Origin: Singulisphaera sp.
Lineage (GTDB): Bacteria > Planctomycetota > Planctomycetia > Isosphaerales > Isosphaeraceae
Length of the DNA: 32,643 bases
NCBI GenBank assembly: GCA_027451445.1
Contig: DAIDJG010000396.1
Coordinates: 1 to 32,643, forward strand
Reading direction: 5' to 3'
Each line of letters starts with the position of its first letter. Positions within the stretch are counted from its first letter, which is position 1. The position numbers and the translations under genes are program-made. A model generated the notes under the pieces. It was not told where the DNA came from and did not search any database. It saw only the letters and a list, made by a program, of their open reading frames with translations. Shown piece after piece: positions 24,582 to 32,643 of this stretch.

Positions 24582-27317
24582 ATGCACCCGCTCGCCCTTG
24601 TCCTGCTCAGCCTCCTCGGCGCCGGGCCGACGGAATACAACCGCCCGCTCGGCGCGAAGACACTCGACGAGGCGACGCTCGATGCCGAGCGCTTTGGCGA
24701 AAAGAAATCGCTCAAGCGCGAAGACGACGGCCTGCGCATCACGCTCGCGCCCGGCGACGCCGAAACGGGCTGGAAAACGCCGCAACAACTCCGCATTGGC
24801 GGCGATTTCACGATCACCGTGAACCTTGTCCTGCGCACGCTTCCCAAGCCGGCCCAGGAAGACGGCTCGGCGGTGGGCGTGTCGATCGCGTTTCAGGATA
24901 TCAACCAGCCTGACGTCACGCTCGTCCGCCTGAAAGAACCGAAAGGGGCCGACGTCTACCGAACGATCGAGCGGGCAGCCAACAATCCTCAGACGCAGAT
25001 GCAAATGCAGCAAATGCAGATGCAGCAGATACGGATGGGGATCGTCCAGCAGGGCGCAAAGCCGCCGAAGCCCCCTCGCCCCACGTTCCCGGCCGCGGGG
25101 GATGTCATGCGGCTGGAGCTTAGGCGCGAGGGCAATATCGTCCGCTATCACGTGGTCGACGGCTCCTCTCCCCTGCCCCGCTACCTCGGCCAGTCCACAC
25201 TTGGGACGAATGACGTGGCCGCGTTCAAGGTATTTGCCTCGAACCGCAATGGAGCCGAACCCGTCAACGTCCTCGTGCGCGACGTCGCCATCCGTGCCGA
25301 CCGCATCCAGGGGTTGGGAACCACCATCCGCACGATTTACGACCAAGTGGTGTACGGCGAGCCAACGGGGATCGAAGGGAACGTACTGATCGTCGGCGGT
25401 CCCGCCAAATCACCGCCGGCCCAGAACCCCCAAGCGCCGGGGTCAAAGCCCGCCCCGGCAACGACCAGGGAAACGCCAGAGACCAAATCGGCACCCCCTG
25501 GTGCGGCGAAAAAGGCGGCGAGTCCGCGAGCGCAACGAACGGAATACCAAAACACCCCGTTCCAGATAACATTCGTGCAAGACGCTCCCGCGATAAAGTC
25601 GGAAGTGCCGACAACCGTTCAGCCAGCCGCCGGGAAGCCGGTCGGTAATCCGCCAAATCAGAACGCGAACCCCTCCCAGCAAACGGCCAAACCGGCGACA
25701 CCGAAAGCGCGAATCCCACTCGACGAACTCGAGAGCATCCGCTTTGAGCGAACGGCCGCTCTCGCCGGCCGTTTCCTCGGCCAGCCCAACCTCGATTTCA
25801 CGATGCCGGGCCTCAGCTCCAAGAAGGATGAGTCCTCCAAACCGGAGCCCCAAAAGCCCGCGCACGCAGACGACGTCCTCGCCCCTCCGCCGGGCACAAC
25901 GGTCCCGACGCACGTGGCGATCCGGAAGGTCGAACCCAAGAAGAACGGCATCCGTGACATGCAACTGTCACTATCGGGCCTCAGGAACGTCGCGATCAAG
26001 CAAATCACCGTCACGTGTCCCACCGACAAAGGCCAGGCCAACTGGCGGCTCGATACGACCGACTCGCAGGATTGGCCCCTCGTTCTGCGACGGGCTGGGA
26101 CCGAACCCTCGGCGAACCTCTTTTTGGAGCCGCCCGCTGGCGACTGCTTCCAAAAAGACCTCACGGTCAACGTGATGTATCAGGACAACCAGGCGGCAAA
26201 CCTCTCCATCAAGGCAACCGAGCATACGGACCCGAAGCGGATCGTCGACGAAAAGGCGCAGACAAACGCCCCACTGAACGCCTGGGTCTATCTCATCGGC
26301 GGTGAGAAGCTGTCCGGCACGTTCGAGGGTATCGGCGACGACACGCTGCGGCTGGTCACGTCCTGGCAGGACCATCTCGACATCCCTCTCCTGCGCGTGG
26401 AAGGCGTCCGCCTTGGGCTCGATGATCCAAAGGAATCGGCCGAGTCGTTCGCCAAACGGCTCAAAGCGCGAGGCCCTGAAGACATCCTCCTTGCGCAGAC
26501 CAAGAACGGCGAAGTGCTCGCCATTTCGGGTGTCGTGGAGCAGACCGGCGAGGGCAAACTTCACTTTCGTTACCAGGACAAAACGCGAACCCTCTCCCTC
26601 AACCAGGTCGAAGGCCTGATCCTGGCCGCGCGGCCCGATCCCAAAGCGGCGGATGAGCTGCGCACGACCTTCGCGCTCGAAGGCGGGCTCAATATTTCCG
26701 GCCGCTGGAAGGACCTCGACGCCGAGCAGTGGAAGGTCGAAACTGCCTGGGGACAGGATCTCAAGCTGCCGGCGAAAGGGGTTCTCGAACTGCGGTTTCA
26801 GGGGGGGAAGATGACCTACCTGTCCGATCTCAGCCCGAGCAAGGTTGAGGAGGTCCCGTTCTTCGGCCGTCGCTTGCCTTGGCGACGCAACACGGGCCTG
26901 CTAGGCGAGCCGTTAAAGATGGATGGCCGGACCATCGAGCGCGGAGTGGCCGTGCACTCCCGATGCACTCTCACCTACGACCTCAATGGCCATTACGCCC
27001 TGTTGGAAACCGAGGTCGGCTTCGACGACGCTGGCCACGGCAAAGGCCGCGTGGACTGCCGCGTCTTTGCCGACGAGAAGGAGATTTTTGCGAACGCCGA
27101 CCTGAAGGCGATCGATCCACCGGCGAAATTGAGGTTGCCTGTCGCGGGCGCTGAGCAGTTGCGGCTCGTCGTCGATTATGGTCAAGGGCAGGACACCGGC
27201 GACCGCGTCATCTGGGCCAATCCTCGTCTCTATCGCCAACTCCCTCCCACTTCAGAAAAGACTTCGGATTCCGCGAGCCAAAGCCCGAACATCGTGAGCG
27301 CGGCCGACGCGCGGTAA
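24582..27317 (+). CDS. Large secreted protein with C-terminal NPCBM-like module
   Basis: Predicted 911-residue secreted protein. A short signal (MHPLALVLLSLLGAGPTEY) begins at the ATG at 24582, 17 bases after the previous stop. An N-terminal beta-rich domain (about 30-270) with the look of a concanavalin-type fold is interrupted by a Met/Gln repeat (QTQMQMQQMQMQQIRM). A long Pro/Ala/Lys-rich, probably disordered linker follows (about 275-400). Later, beta-rich segments lead to a C-terminal module of about 140 residues (FFGRRLPWRRNTGLLGEPLKMDG..., IERGVAVHSRCTLTYDL, ending in VIWANPRLYR) that matches the NPCBM/NEW2 putative carbohydrate-binding pattern. A role in binding surface polysaccharide is an inference. 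Confidence 0.78.
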   Translation: MHPLALVLLSLLGAGPTEYNRPLGAKTLDEATLDAERFGEKKSLKREDDGLRITLAPGDAETGWKTPQQLRIGGDFTITVNLVLRTLPKPAQEDGSAVGVSIAFQDINQPDVTLVRLKEPKGADVYRTIERAANNPQTQMQMQQMQMQQIRMGIVQQGAKPPKPPRPTFPAAGDVMRLELRREGNIVRYHVVDGSSPLPRYLGQSTLGTNDVAAFKVFASNRNGAEPVNVLVRDVAIRADRIQGLGTTIRTIYDQVVYGEPTGIEGNVLIVGGPAKSPPAQNPQAPGSKPAPATTRETPETKSAPPGAAKKAASPRAQRTEYQNTPFQITFVQDAPAIKSEVPTTVQPAAGKPVGNPPNQNANPSQQTAKPATPKARIPLDELESIRFERTAALAGRFLGQPNLDFTMPGLSSKKDESSKPEPQKPAHADDVLAPPPGTTVPTHVAIRKVEPKKNGIRDMQLSLSGLRNVAIKQITVTCPTDKGQANWRLDTTDSQDWPLVLRRAGTEPSANLFLEPPAGDCFQKDLTVNVMYQDNQAANLSIKATEHTDPKRIVDEKAQTNAPLNAWVYLIGGEKLSGTFEGIGDDTLRLVTSWQDHLDIPLLRVEGVRLGLDDPKESAESFAKRLKARGPEDILLAQTKNGEVLAISGVVEQTGEGKLHFRYQDKTRTLSLNQVEGLILAARPDPKAADELRTTFALEGGLNISGRWKDLDAEQWKVETAWGQDLKLPAKGVLELRFQGGKMTYLSDLSPSKVEEVPFFGRRLPWRRNTGLLGEPLKMDGRTIERGVAVHSRCTLTYDLNGHYALLETEVGFDDAGHGKGRVDCRVFADEKEIFANADLKAIDPPAKLRLPVAGAEQLRLVVDYGQGQDTGDRVIWANPRLYRQLPPTSEKTSDSASQSPNIVSAADAR

Positions 27318-27354
27318 GAACGCGCAAGCCATCACCCGATTTGAGGCTCACCGT

Positions 27355-28956
27355 ATGCGTGTGATTGCGGTCGTACTCCTGATCTCCCTTTGCGGTTCCG
27401 CGCAAGGAGCCAACGACAAGGCGCAATCGCCGATCGACGTTTACGAATGGTCGCTCTGGGTCGGCAACCCGGCGCAGCCGTCGCTGAACGCCGCACGCGT
27501 CTACAAGAATGCCCTGCCTAGCGTTGTGGGTACGAGCCGGCCCAAAATCGAGGAGAAGGATGTTGCCGGCAGGTTTCCGATCGCGCCGCTGTCGGTGGTG
27601 CAGTTCTTCGGCGAACCGTGCCGTGACATCGATATCGACGTGCGCATGAAAAAGGGGACCCTGCTCGCGCACTGGCCGCCGAGCACGGAGCGCGGCGGCC
27701 GCCTGCAATGGTTCGGTTCGGACCTGCTCGCGGAACCGCCGGCGGATATACCGCCGAGCTACCTTCCGGAGACCCACTGGCTGCACAAACTCCGCACGTT
27801 CCAGCCCGCGCTCGTCCTGAAGCACGAGTCACACTTCGACCGGTTTCTCGCCTACGACACGGAGCTGGCACTTCCAGTCCCCTTGCGCATTCGCGGCGGT
27901 CCGGACGAGTACACGTTGCAGAACCTAACCGGTCACCGGCTTCGAGACCTTGCCATCATCACCCCGACAGGCGCTGGTTTCCGCGTCGGCTGGCTTGATG
28001 AACTGCCAACCGCGTCGGCCGAAAAGCCGACCGAACCCACTCCGAAGAAAACCGCGGCAAAGCTGGAGTCGGTTTTCGACGAGCCGGAATCAAAACCCAA
28101 GGAAGAGCCCATTCCGTCGTTACCGCCCGAAGGCGACGCGAACGTCAAGGCCAGGGTCGACCAACTGCTCAACCGGCCGATCACGGTCGCGGTCGAGCAA
28201 GCACCCCGTCGCGAGGTGATCGACCTCATCATGGGCGAGGCCCGACTCCGTTACGAGCTCGACGACCGCACGCTCGCCAAGGCCGAGGTCAATCTGGGTC
28301 AGCCGATGAGTGCCAAAGCCGCCGAAACCGCTGCGCGCGACGTGCTCGCCGACGTCCTCGGGGAGCTGGGGCTGAGCTATCGGGTCACGTCCGAAGGGAA
28401 GCTCTTCATCACAACCGCGGCTCGGCTCGCCGACGAGGTCGGCAAGAAGGGGGGAGTGATCGAAGGCCCTCCCGTAAAACTGCTCATGTCGCAACCTCTC
28501 AAAGCCGCGGATCCGTCGTACCGGGAAGAGACCCGCGCCACGCTCGCACGCCGGCTGGCGGGTCAAGGCCTGCGGGAAGACGTTGTGCGGTTCATCCTGT
28601 CCGAGTTCGGCCCGTCGCTGTTTGAACCGACGGAGCTGATCATTCTGGTCCACATGAGCCGGGAGTCGATCGATGAGGCCGTGCTCCTCGATGTGTTCCC
28701 GCCGCCTCGAAAACTCGTACGCACGGCGCTGCTGGTCGTTCACGGCGTCGACCCCCGTCTTCAAGATCACGCGCGCACTCTCGTTCAGGAACTCGGTGCC
28801 GAATCGTCCAAAGCGCGCGATGCGGCCGAAGCGAAACTCCAGACGATGGGCGCAGCGGCCGTCCCGGTCCTCGAAGAAGCGCTCAGTGAGAAAGACGTGG
28901 AAATCGTATTTCGAGCGGAGCGCCTGTTGCTCCGGCTCAACCGAGCGGTCCCGTAA
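27355..28956 (+). CDS. Secreted protein with secretin-N/STN-like domain
   Basis: Predicted 533-residue secreted protein. Signal residues 1-19 (MRVIAVVLLISLCGSAQGA). The first 220 residues are beta-rich and unassigned. From about 262 to 352 there is a segment with the pattern of a secretin N or STN domain: RPITVAVEQAPRREVIDLIM, a conserved VNLGQPMSAKAAE, and DVLGELGLSYRVTSEGKLFIT. There is no secretin channel domain after it. The C-terminus (about 480-530, SSKARDAAEAKLQTMGAAAV) looks like a single HEAT-type repeat. GAGG lies eight bases ahead of the ATG. It is the last gene of the long operon, judging by the promoter-like site downstream. Confidence 0.72.
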   Translation: MRVIAVVLLISLCGSAQGANDKAQSPIDVYEWSLWVGNPAQPSLNAARVYKNALPSVVGTSRPKIEEKDVAGRFPIAPLSVVQFFGEPCRDIDIDVRMKKGTLLAHWPPSTERGGRLQWFGSDLLAEPPADIPPSYLPETHWLHKLRTFQPALVLKHESHFDRFLAYDTELALPVPLRIRGGPDEYTLQNLTGHRLRDLAIITPTGAGFRVGWLDELPTASAEKPTEPTPKKTAAKLESVFDEPESKPKEEPIPSLPPEGDANVKARVDQLLNRPITVAVEQAPRREVIDLIMGEARLRYELDDRTLAKAEVNLGQPMSAKAAETAARDVLADVLGELGLSYRVTSEGKLFITTAARLADEVGKKGGVIEGPPVKLLMSQPLKAADPSYREETRATLARRLAGQGLREDVVRFILSEFGPSLFEPTELIILVHMSRESIDEAVLLDVFPPPRKLVRTALLVVHGVDPRLQDHARTLVQELGAESSKARDAAEAKLQTMGAAAVPVLEEALSEKDVEIVFRAERLLLRLNRAVP

Positions 28957-29027
28957 GCCAGCAAACTCCGGTATACCTTCATCAACCCAATCAGGCGTCT
29001 GGCATCGGCCTCAGGTGAGAAATGTTC

Positions 29028-29055
29028 TTGACCTGTTCCCGCGCAGGGTTACGAT
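29028..29055 (+). promoter_or_regulatory. Promoter-like site upstream of the Hint-domain gene
   Basis: TTGACC (29028-29033) and TACGAT (29050-29055) with a 16-base spacer match the sigma70 consensus at five and four of six bases. The site lies 41 bases ahead of the ATG at 29097, in a 140-base gap after the long operon. GGAGG (29085-29089) follows as ribosome binding site. Confidence 0.45.
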
Positions 29056-29096
29056 AAATTGAATATTGCTCGATAGCACCGTTCGGAGGCCGCGCG

Positions 29097-31103
29097 ATGC
29101 TGCATGCCCTTTTGCTCTGTACGAGCGTTGTCGCAGGAGTCGAACCCGCCCCATCTCCGAGCCCGGATGCCCGCGAGGCCTACAAAACGGCGAGCACGAA
29201 GGTCGGACGCGACCCAGAGAAGCATGTGCAGCTCGCGCTCTGGTGCGAAGCTCAGGGCCTGTCCGCCGAGCGCTGGAAGCACCTGGCCCAGGCGGTTTTG
29301 ATCGATCCCGACAACGCCATGGCCCGCGGACTTCTGGGCTTGGTCCGGTTTGGCGGCCGCTGGCAACGGCCGGACGTTGTGAGCACCAAACTCCAGGAGG
29401 ACACCGAACACACGGCCAAGTTCGCTGAGTACGCCCAGCGGCGGGCGCGAACGGCCTACTCGGCCGACGCCCAGTGGAAGCTCGCACTCTGGTGTGAGGA
29501 GAATGGGCTCAAGGCCGAGTCGCTCGCTCACCTTTCTGCGGTGCTTCGCCTCCACTCCAACCACGACGGAGCCCGGAAACGATTGGGATTTAAGAAGCAC
29601 GGGCAACGTTGGCTCACCGACGAACAGCTTGCGGCCGAGCATGCTGATGCCGAAGCTCAGAGGAGAGCGGACAAACATTGGAAGCCTCTGCTCGCCAAAT
29701 GGCGCGACGCCCTTTCGGACAAGACCACATCGGAGCCAAAGCGCGACGCCGCCGAGGAGGCGCTGGCGCAGGTGACAGACCCTCGCGCAGTCCCCGCCGC
29801 CTGGGAGGTTCTCGCCTGCCACAAGGCTCAGGCCGCGCAGGTCAAAGCCGTTCAGGTGTTCGGCCAGATCGACGGTCCGCGCGCCTCTCAGGCGCTGGCA
29901 ACACTCGCCATCGCCGGTCCGTCGCCCGCCGTCCGCCAACTCGCGACCGAAACCCTTCGGTCGCGCGACCCTCGCGACTATCTGGGCCTCCTGATTCGAA
30001 TGGTCCGAGATCCCGTCAAATTCAAGGTGGTCCCCGGCACGACTCCAGGGCAAGTTGGCGAATTGTTCGTCGAAGGAAAACGGGTCAACACGCGACGGAT
30101 TTATCAGGTCAATCAGAACGTGGTCAATCGCATCGCGGCCATGATTCCTGCGCGGCTCTATGCCCCCAATATTCCGTTCGATCCGTACAGCCCCCTGAAT
30201 CTCTCGGCGGCAAATGAACCGATGTACGTACCCTATGGCGGACAACTCAGTCCTTCACAACCACCCGGCATGGGCGCGGCGGGCAACAACATGGCGGTGC
30301 TCAACACCGAGGCCGTGGCCGCCCGGCGTGACCTTCAAATTGCCGCCGGCCTGAACGCCATTCAGCAGACCGCCAACCAGGTCCAGCAGCAAATGGCCGC
30401 CGACGTCAGTACGCTCGAAGCCCTCAACGCGGATATTCACCGGGTCAACGACGCAGCCCTGCCGATCCTCAACGTGGTGACCGGCCAGGATCTGGGCGAG
30501 TCGCAAGATGCCTGGCAAAACTGGTGGAGCGATCAGCGCGGGCTGGTGTACGACACTTCGGCGCCTCTCGCGAAGCCGATCGTGACCGAGATCATCACCA
30601 ATCCCGAACCCCCACCGCCCCCACACACCGCGTGCTTCGGAAGCGGGACACCCATCCGCACGCTGGATGGCCCCAAGGCCATTGAGACAATTCGCGCGGG
30701 GGACCAAGTGCTGACCCAGGATGTCCACACCGGCACGCTGAGCTTCCAGCCCGTCCTCGCGATCTTTCACAACAAGCCGGCCGCGACCCTCAAGCTCACC
30801 ATCGGGGAGGAGACCATCGTCGTCACGGGTATCCACCGGTTCTGGAAGGCGGGGCACGGGTGGGTCATGGCTCGTGAGCTCAAACCGGGCGATCCGATCC
30901 GTACACTTGGCGGTATCGTCAAAGTCGCCAAGGTCGCATCGTTCGCGGTCCTCCCGGTCTTCAACCTGGAAGTTGCCAGCAGCCAGAGCTATTTCGTTGG
31001 GACGCAAGGCACGCTGGTGCATGACAATTCGCTCGTACAACCGGAGCGCGAGCCGTTTGACGCCTCGCCGAGTGTCGCACAACTTGCCACCGCCCGACAG
31101 TGA
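29097..31103 (+). CDS. TPR/HEAT-type protein with C-terminal Hint autoprocessing domain
   Basis: Predicted 668-residue protein. A weak signal-like start (MLHALLLCTSVVAGVEPAP) precedes helical repeats: paired TPR-like units with VQLALWCEAQGLSAERWKHL and WKLALWCEENGLKAESLAHL, and HEAT-type helices near 220-290 (ALAQVTDPRAVPAAWEVLA). A Gln/Asn-rich helical part follows, then a poly-Pro linker (PEPPPPPH). Residues 513-644 form a Hint (Hedgehog/intein) domain: C513 in CFGSGTPI, T577-x-x-H580 (TGIHRF), FNLEV at 622-626, YFVG at 632-635, and a terminal VHDNS with N644. The first residue, TxxH and final Asn are all present, so self-cleavage is possible. Only 24 residues follow, with no toxin. GGAGG lies seven bases ahead of the ATG. 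Confidence 0.85.
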   Translation: MLHALLLCTSVVAGVEPAPSPSPDAREAYKTASTKVGRDPEKHVQLALWCEAQGLSAERWKHLAQAVLIDPDNAMARGLLGLVRFGGRWQRPDVVSTKLQEDTEHTAKFAEYAQRRARTAYSADAQWKLALWCEENGLKAESLAHLSAVLRLHSNHDGARKRLGFKKHGQRWLTDEQLAAEHADAEAQRRADKHWKPLLAKWRDALSDKTTSEPKRDAAEEALAQVTDPRAVPAAWEVLACHKAQAAQVKAVQVFGQIDGPRASQALATLAIAGPSPAVRQLATETLRSRDPRDYLGLLIRMVRDPVKFKVVPGTTPGQVGELFVEGKRVNTRRIYQVNQNVVNRIAAMIPARLYAPNIPFDPYSPLNLSAANEPMYVPYGGQLSPSQPPGMGAAGNNMAVLNTEAVAARRDLQIAAGLNAIQQTANQVQQQMAADVSTLEALNADIHRVNDAALPILNVVTGQDLGESQDAWQNWWSDQRGLVYDTSAPLAKPIVTEIITNPEPPPPPHTACFGSGTPIRTLDGPKAIETIRAGDQVLTQDVHTGTLSFQPVLAIFHNKPAATLKLTIGEETIVVTGIHRFWKAGHGWVMARELKPGDPIRTLGGIVKVAKVASFAVLPVFNLEVASSQSYFVGTQGTLVHDNSLVQPEREPFDASPSVAQLATARQ

Positions 31104-31116
31104 AAACCTGGGCACG

Positions 31117-31147
31117 CGGGGATCGCTTCAGCTTCGAGCGGTCCCCG
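31117..31147 (+). terminator. Hairpin after the Hint-domain gene
   Basis: An 11-base stem, CGGGGATCGCT / AGCGGTCCCCG, with one G-T mismatch and a nine-base loop, lies 14 bases past the stop at 31103. No T-tract follows, so termination strength is uncertain. The next gene starts 81 bases further on. Confidence 0.55.
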
Positions 31148-31227
31148 TCCGATCCTAAAGGAACCGGCGTGCGCCTTGTTACGCGCCGAGGCCGAGTGGA
31201 CTCGGCACAGGACCCAGGAGGGGTGTC

Positions 31228-32643
31228 GTGACGTTCGCGCGTCGAGTGACTGTTCTCGGTTTCGTGCTGCTGGCGTGGGGCCTGGCACCACGCCCCAGCT
31301 CAGGCCAGGCGCCGACGATCGATCCCCGCATGCACGAACCAGGTTCCATGGCGTCGAGTCTGGGGCCCACCCCGGGCGCAGGTGCCAGCCCCTTCGGCAA
31401 TGTACCCGGGGCGGGAGCCATGATCCTGAGCGGCCGCCCGGGGCCATCCACCCCTCACTTGCCTTCGTCGCTCCTCACCTCGCAAACCACTGCGCCGATC
31501 ACCCAAGGCATCACCGCTCCGGCTCGGCTTGCCGTCATGCAAGTGCCCCTCTATGGCGTGCTCGAACTTCCCGACGCAGCCGAGACCGAGGGCCCGGCCG
31601 ATGGACTCACTCTTGATGCAGCCATCGACCGACTCGTCCAGGAGAACCTCGATCTACGGGCAAAGGCGATCAACATCCCCTCGGCCAATGCCGACACCCT
31701 GACCGCGAGCCTTCGCGCAAACCCGATCTTTTACGCGGACGGACAACTCGTCCCATACGGCCGGTACACCAAGGACCGACCGGGCGGTCAGACTCAGTAC
31801 GACGTCAATATTTCGTATCCCCTCGATGTCTCCCATAAGCGGCAAGCGCGCACCGAGGCCGCCGAGCAGACGGAGCGAATTCTCGAAGCCCAGTACCAGG
31901 ATGCCGTCCGTATTCAGGTTGACAACCTGTACACGGCCTTCGTCGACGTCCTCGCCGCACGTGAGACGATCCGCTACGCCGAGGCGAGCGTCAAGGGGAT
32001 CGATCGCGTGCTTGCCGCCACCGAAATGCTGTTCAAGAAGTCCAACGCGACGCGCGTGGATGTGAGCCGGATGCAGGCCCTGCGCGAGGAGGCCGCGCTC
32101 GGTCTGCTCCAAAATCGCGAGACTCTTCAGCGCACGCGTCGAGTCCTGGGTAACCTGCTCAACCTTCCTCCCGAACAAGCCGACTCGCTCGACGTGCGCG
32201 GCGTGATCGCGGACGTGGCGCCGGAGCCGCCCGCCGTCGATGTACTGATTCGAATCGCGCTCGAAAACCGGCCCGACCTGATCGCGCACCGCCTGGGACT
32301 CGCCCGGGCCCAGTCTGACGTCCAGGTCGCCCGCGCCTACCGGTTCGGTGACATCTATTTGCTGTTCCAGCCCTACACGTTCCAGAATAATCAGCCGACA
32401 GGCACGAAAAGTTCGACATCGTACGCGATCGGCGCCAGCATCCCCGTGCCCATCTCCAATCGGAACCAAGGGGGCATTCAACGCGCCCACCTCAACGTCG
32501 ACCAGACGCGGATGGAACTGAATGTCCGTGAGCGCGAGGTGGCGTCGGAAGTCACCCATGCCCTCCGCGAGTACACCCTGAGCCGCGCCGTCGTCCGTCA
32601 ACTCGAACGGAACGCAATCCCCTCCGCCCGACAGATGCGGGAC
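31228..32643 (+). CDS. TolC-family outer-membrane protein (truncated by the window)
   Basis: Partial gene: 472 codons are present and the frame stays open to the last base, so the C-terminus lies outside. The GTG start has AGGAGG five bases ahead. A signal-like stretch (VTVLGFVLLAWGLAPRPSSGQA) is followed by a Pro/Gly/Ser-rich linker of about 80 residues. Then comes the TolC-type helical barrel pattern: LTLDAAIDRLVQENLDLRAKA, LRANPIFYADGQLVPYG, YDVNISYPLDVSHKRQAR, and the periplasmic helix repeat VDNLYTAFVDVLAARETIRYAEAS. A second half (IRIALENRPDLIAHRLGLARA, YAIGASIPVPISNRNQGG) repeats it. TolC proteins form outer-membrane export channels. The cargo is unknown; the adjoining genes do not include an inner-membrane pump in this window. 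Confidence 0.9.
   Translation, partial: MTFARRVTVLGFVLLAWGLAPRPSSGQAPTIDPRMHEPGSMASSLGPTPGAGASPFGNVPGAGAMILSGRPGPSTPHLPSSLLTSQTTAPITQGITAPARLAVMQVPLYGVLELPDAAETEGPADGLTLDAAIDRLVQENLDLRAKAINIPSANADTLTASLRANPIFYADGQLVPYGRYTKDRPGGQTQYDVNISYPLDVSHKRQARTEAAEQTERILEAQYQDAVRIQVDNLYTAFVDVLAARETIRYAEASVKGIDRVLAATEMLFKKSNATRVDVSRMQALREEAALGLLQNRETLQRTRRVLGNLLNLPPEQADSLDVRGVIADVAPEPPAVDVLIRIALENRPDLIAHRLGLARAQSDVQVARAYRFGDIYLLFQPYTFQNNQPTGTKSSTSYAIGASIPVPISNRNQGGIQRAHLNVDQTRMELNVREREVASEVTHALREYTLSRAVVRQLERNAIPSARQMRD

Noticed and set aside
29049-30245. Minus-strand open frame of about 398 codons
   Set aside because: It is antisense to the TPR part of the Hint-domain gene, whose repeats are recognisable.
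30255-31115. Minus-strand open frame of about 286 codons over the Hint domain
   Set aside because: The plus strand encodes a complete Hint core there, so the antisense frame is a shadow.
31654-32601. Minus-strand open frame of about 315 codons at the window end
   Set aside because: The plus strand encodes a clear TolC-family protein continuing past the window edge.

Overview
The window looks like chromosomal DNA from a high-GC planctomycete, probably of the Isosphaeraceae or a relative. This is inferred from family content and style, not from a marker gene. The signs are many secreted proteins with Tat-type or Sec signals, a long MoxR/DUF58/BatA operon followed by large secreted proteins of unknown function, PQQ-like propellers, a prenyltransferase-fold Tat protein, a class III fructose-bisphosphatase, and a C-terminal Hint domain on a TPR protein. 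I see no rRNA, tRNA, CRISPR array, transposase or phage gene.

Layout. 257-1603 (minus) is a Tat-exported mannonate-dehydratase/RspA-like enolase-superfamily protein. 1971-2554 (plus) is a RelE/ParE-type toxin-antitoxin pair. 2629-4620 (plus) is fbp, converging on a Tat-exported ferritin-like protein (4713-5453, minus). 5971-6855 (minus) and 7079-7516 (plus) are divergent secreted proteins of unknown function. 7830-11903 (plus) is a tight three-gene operon: TPR/PQQ propeller, SIMPL-domain protein and a prenyltransferase/squalene-oxidase-repeat protein, each overlapping the next. A palindromic repeat (11950-12010) separates it from the main operon.

The main operon runs from about 12109 to 28956: MoxR AAA+ ATPase, DUF58/VWA protein, BatA-like membrane protein, a second VWA membrane protein, a small toxin-antitoxin-like pair (beta-grasp protein plus PIN-domain nuclease), a three-helix DUF4175-like membrane protein, a secreted coiled-coil protein whose 5' end carries a G/C-tract inverted repeat in frame, a small secreted protein, a secreted protein with a C-terminal NPCBM-like module, and a secreted protein with a secretin-N/STN-like domain. 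In the known MoxR-DUF58-VWA arrangement the ATPase acts as a chaperone or remodeller of VWA metal-binding complexes at the membrane. The downstream genes here are plausibly periplasmic partners, but that is inference.

A promoter-like site (29028-29055) then starts a separate unit: a TPR protein with a C-terminal Hint autoprocessing domain (29097-31103), a hairpin, and a TolC-family outer-membrane protein (31228 to the window edge, truncated).

Most noteworthy: the beta-grasp/PIN pair lodged in the MoxR operon, the in-frame palindromic insertion at 21898-22064, the Hint domain with no toxin behind it, and the apparent circular permutation of the ferritin-like protein.
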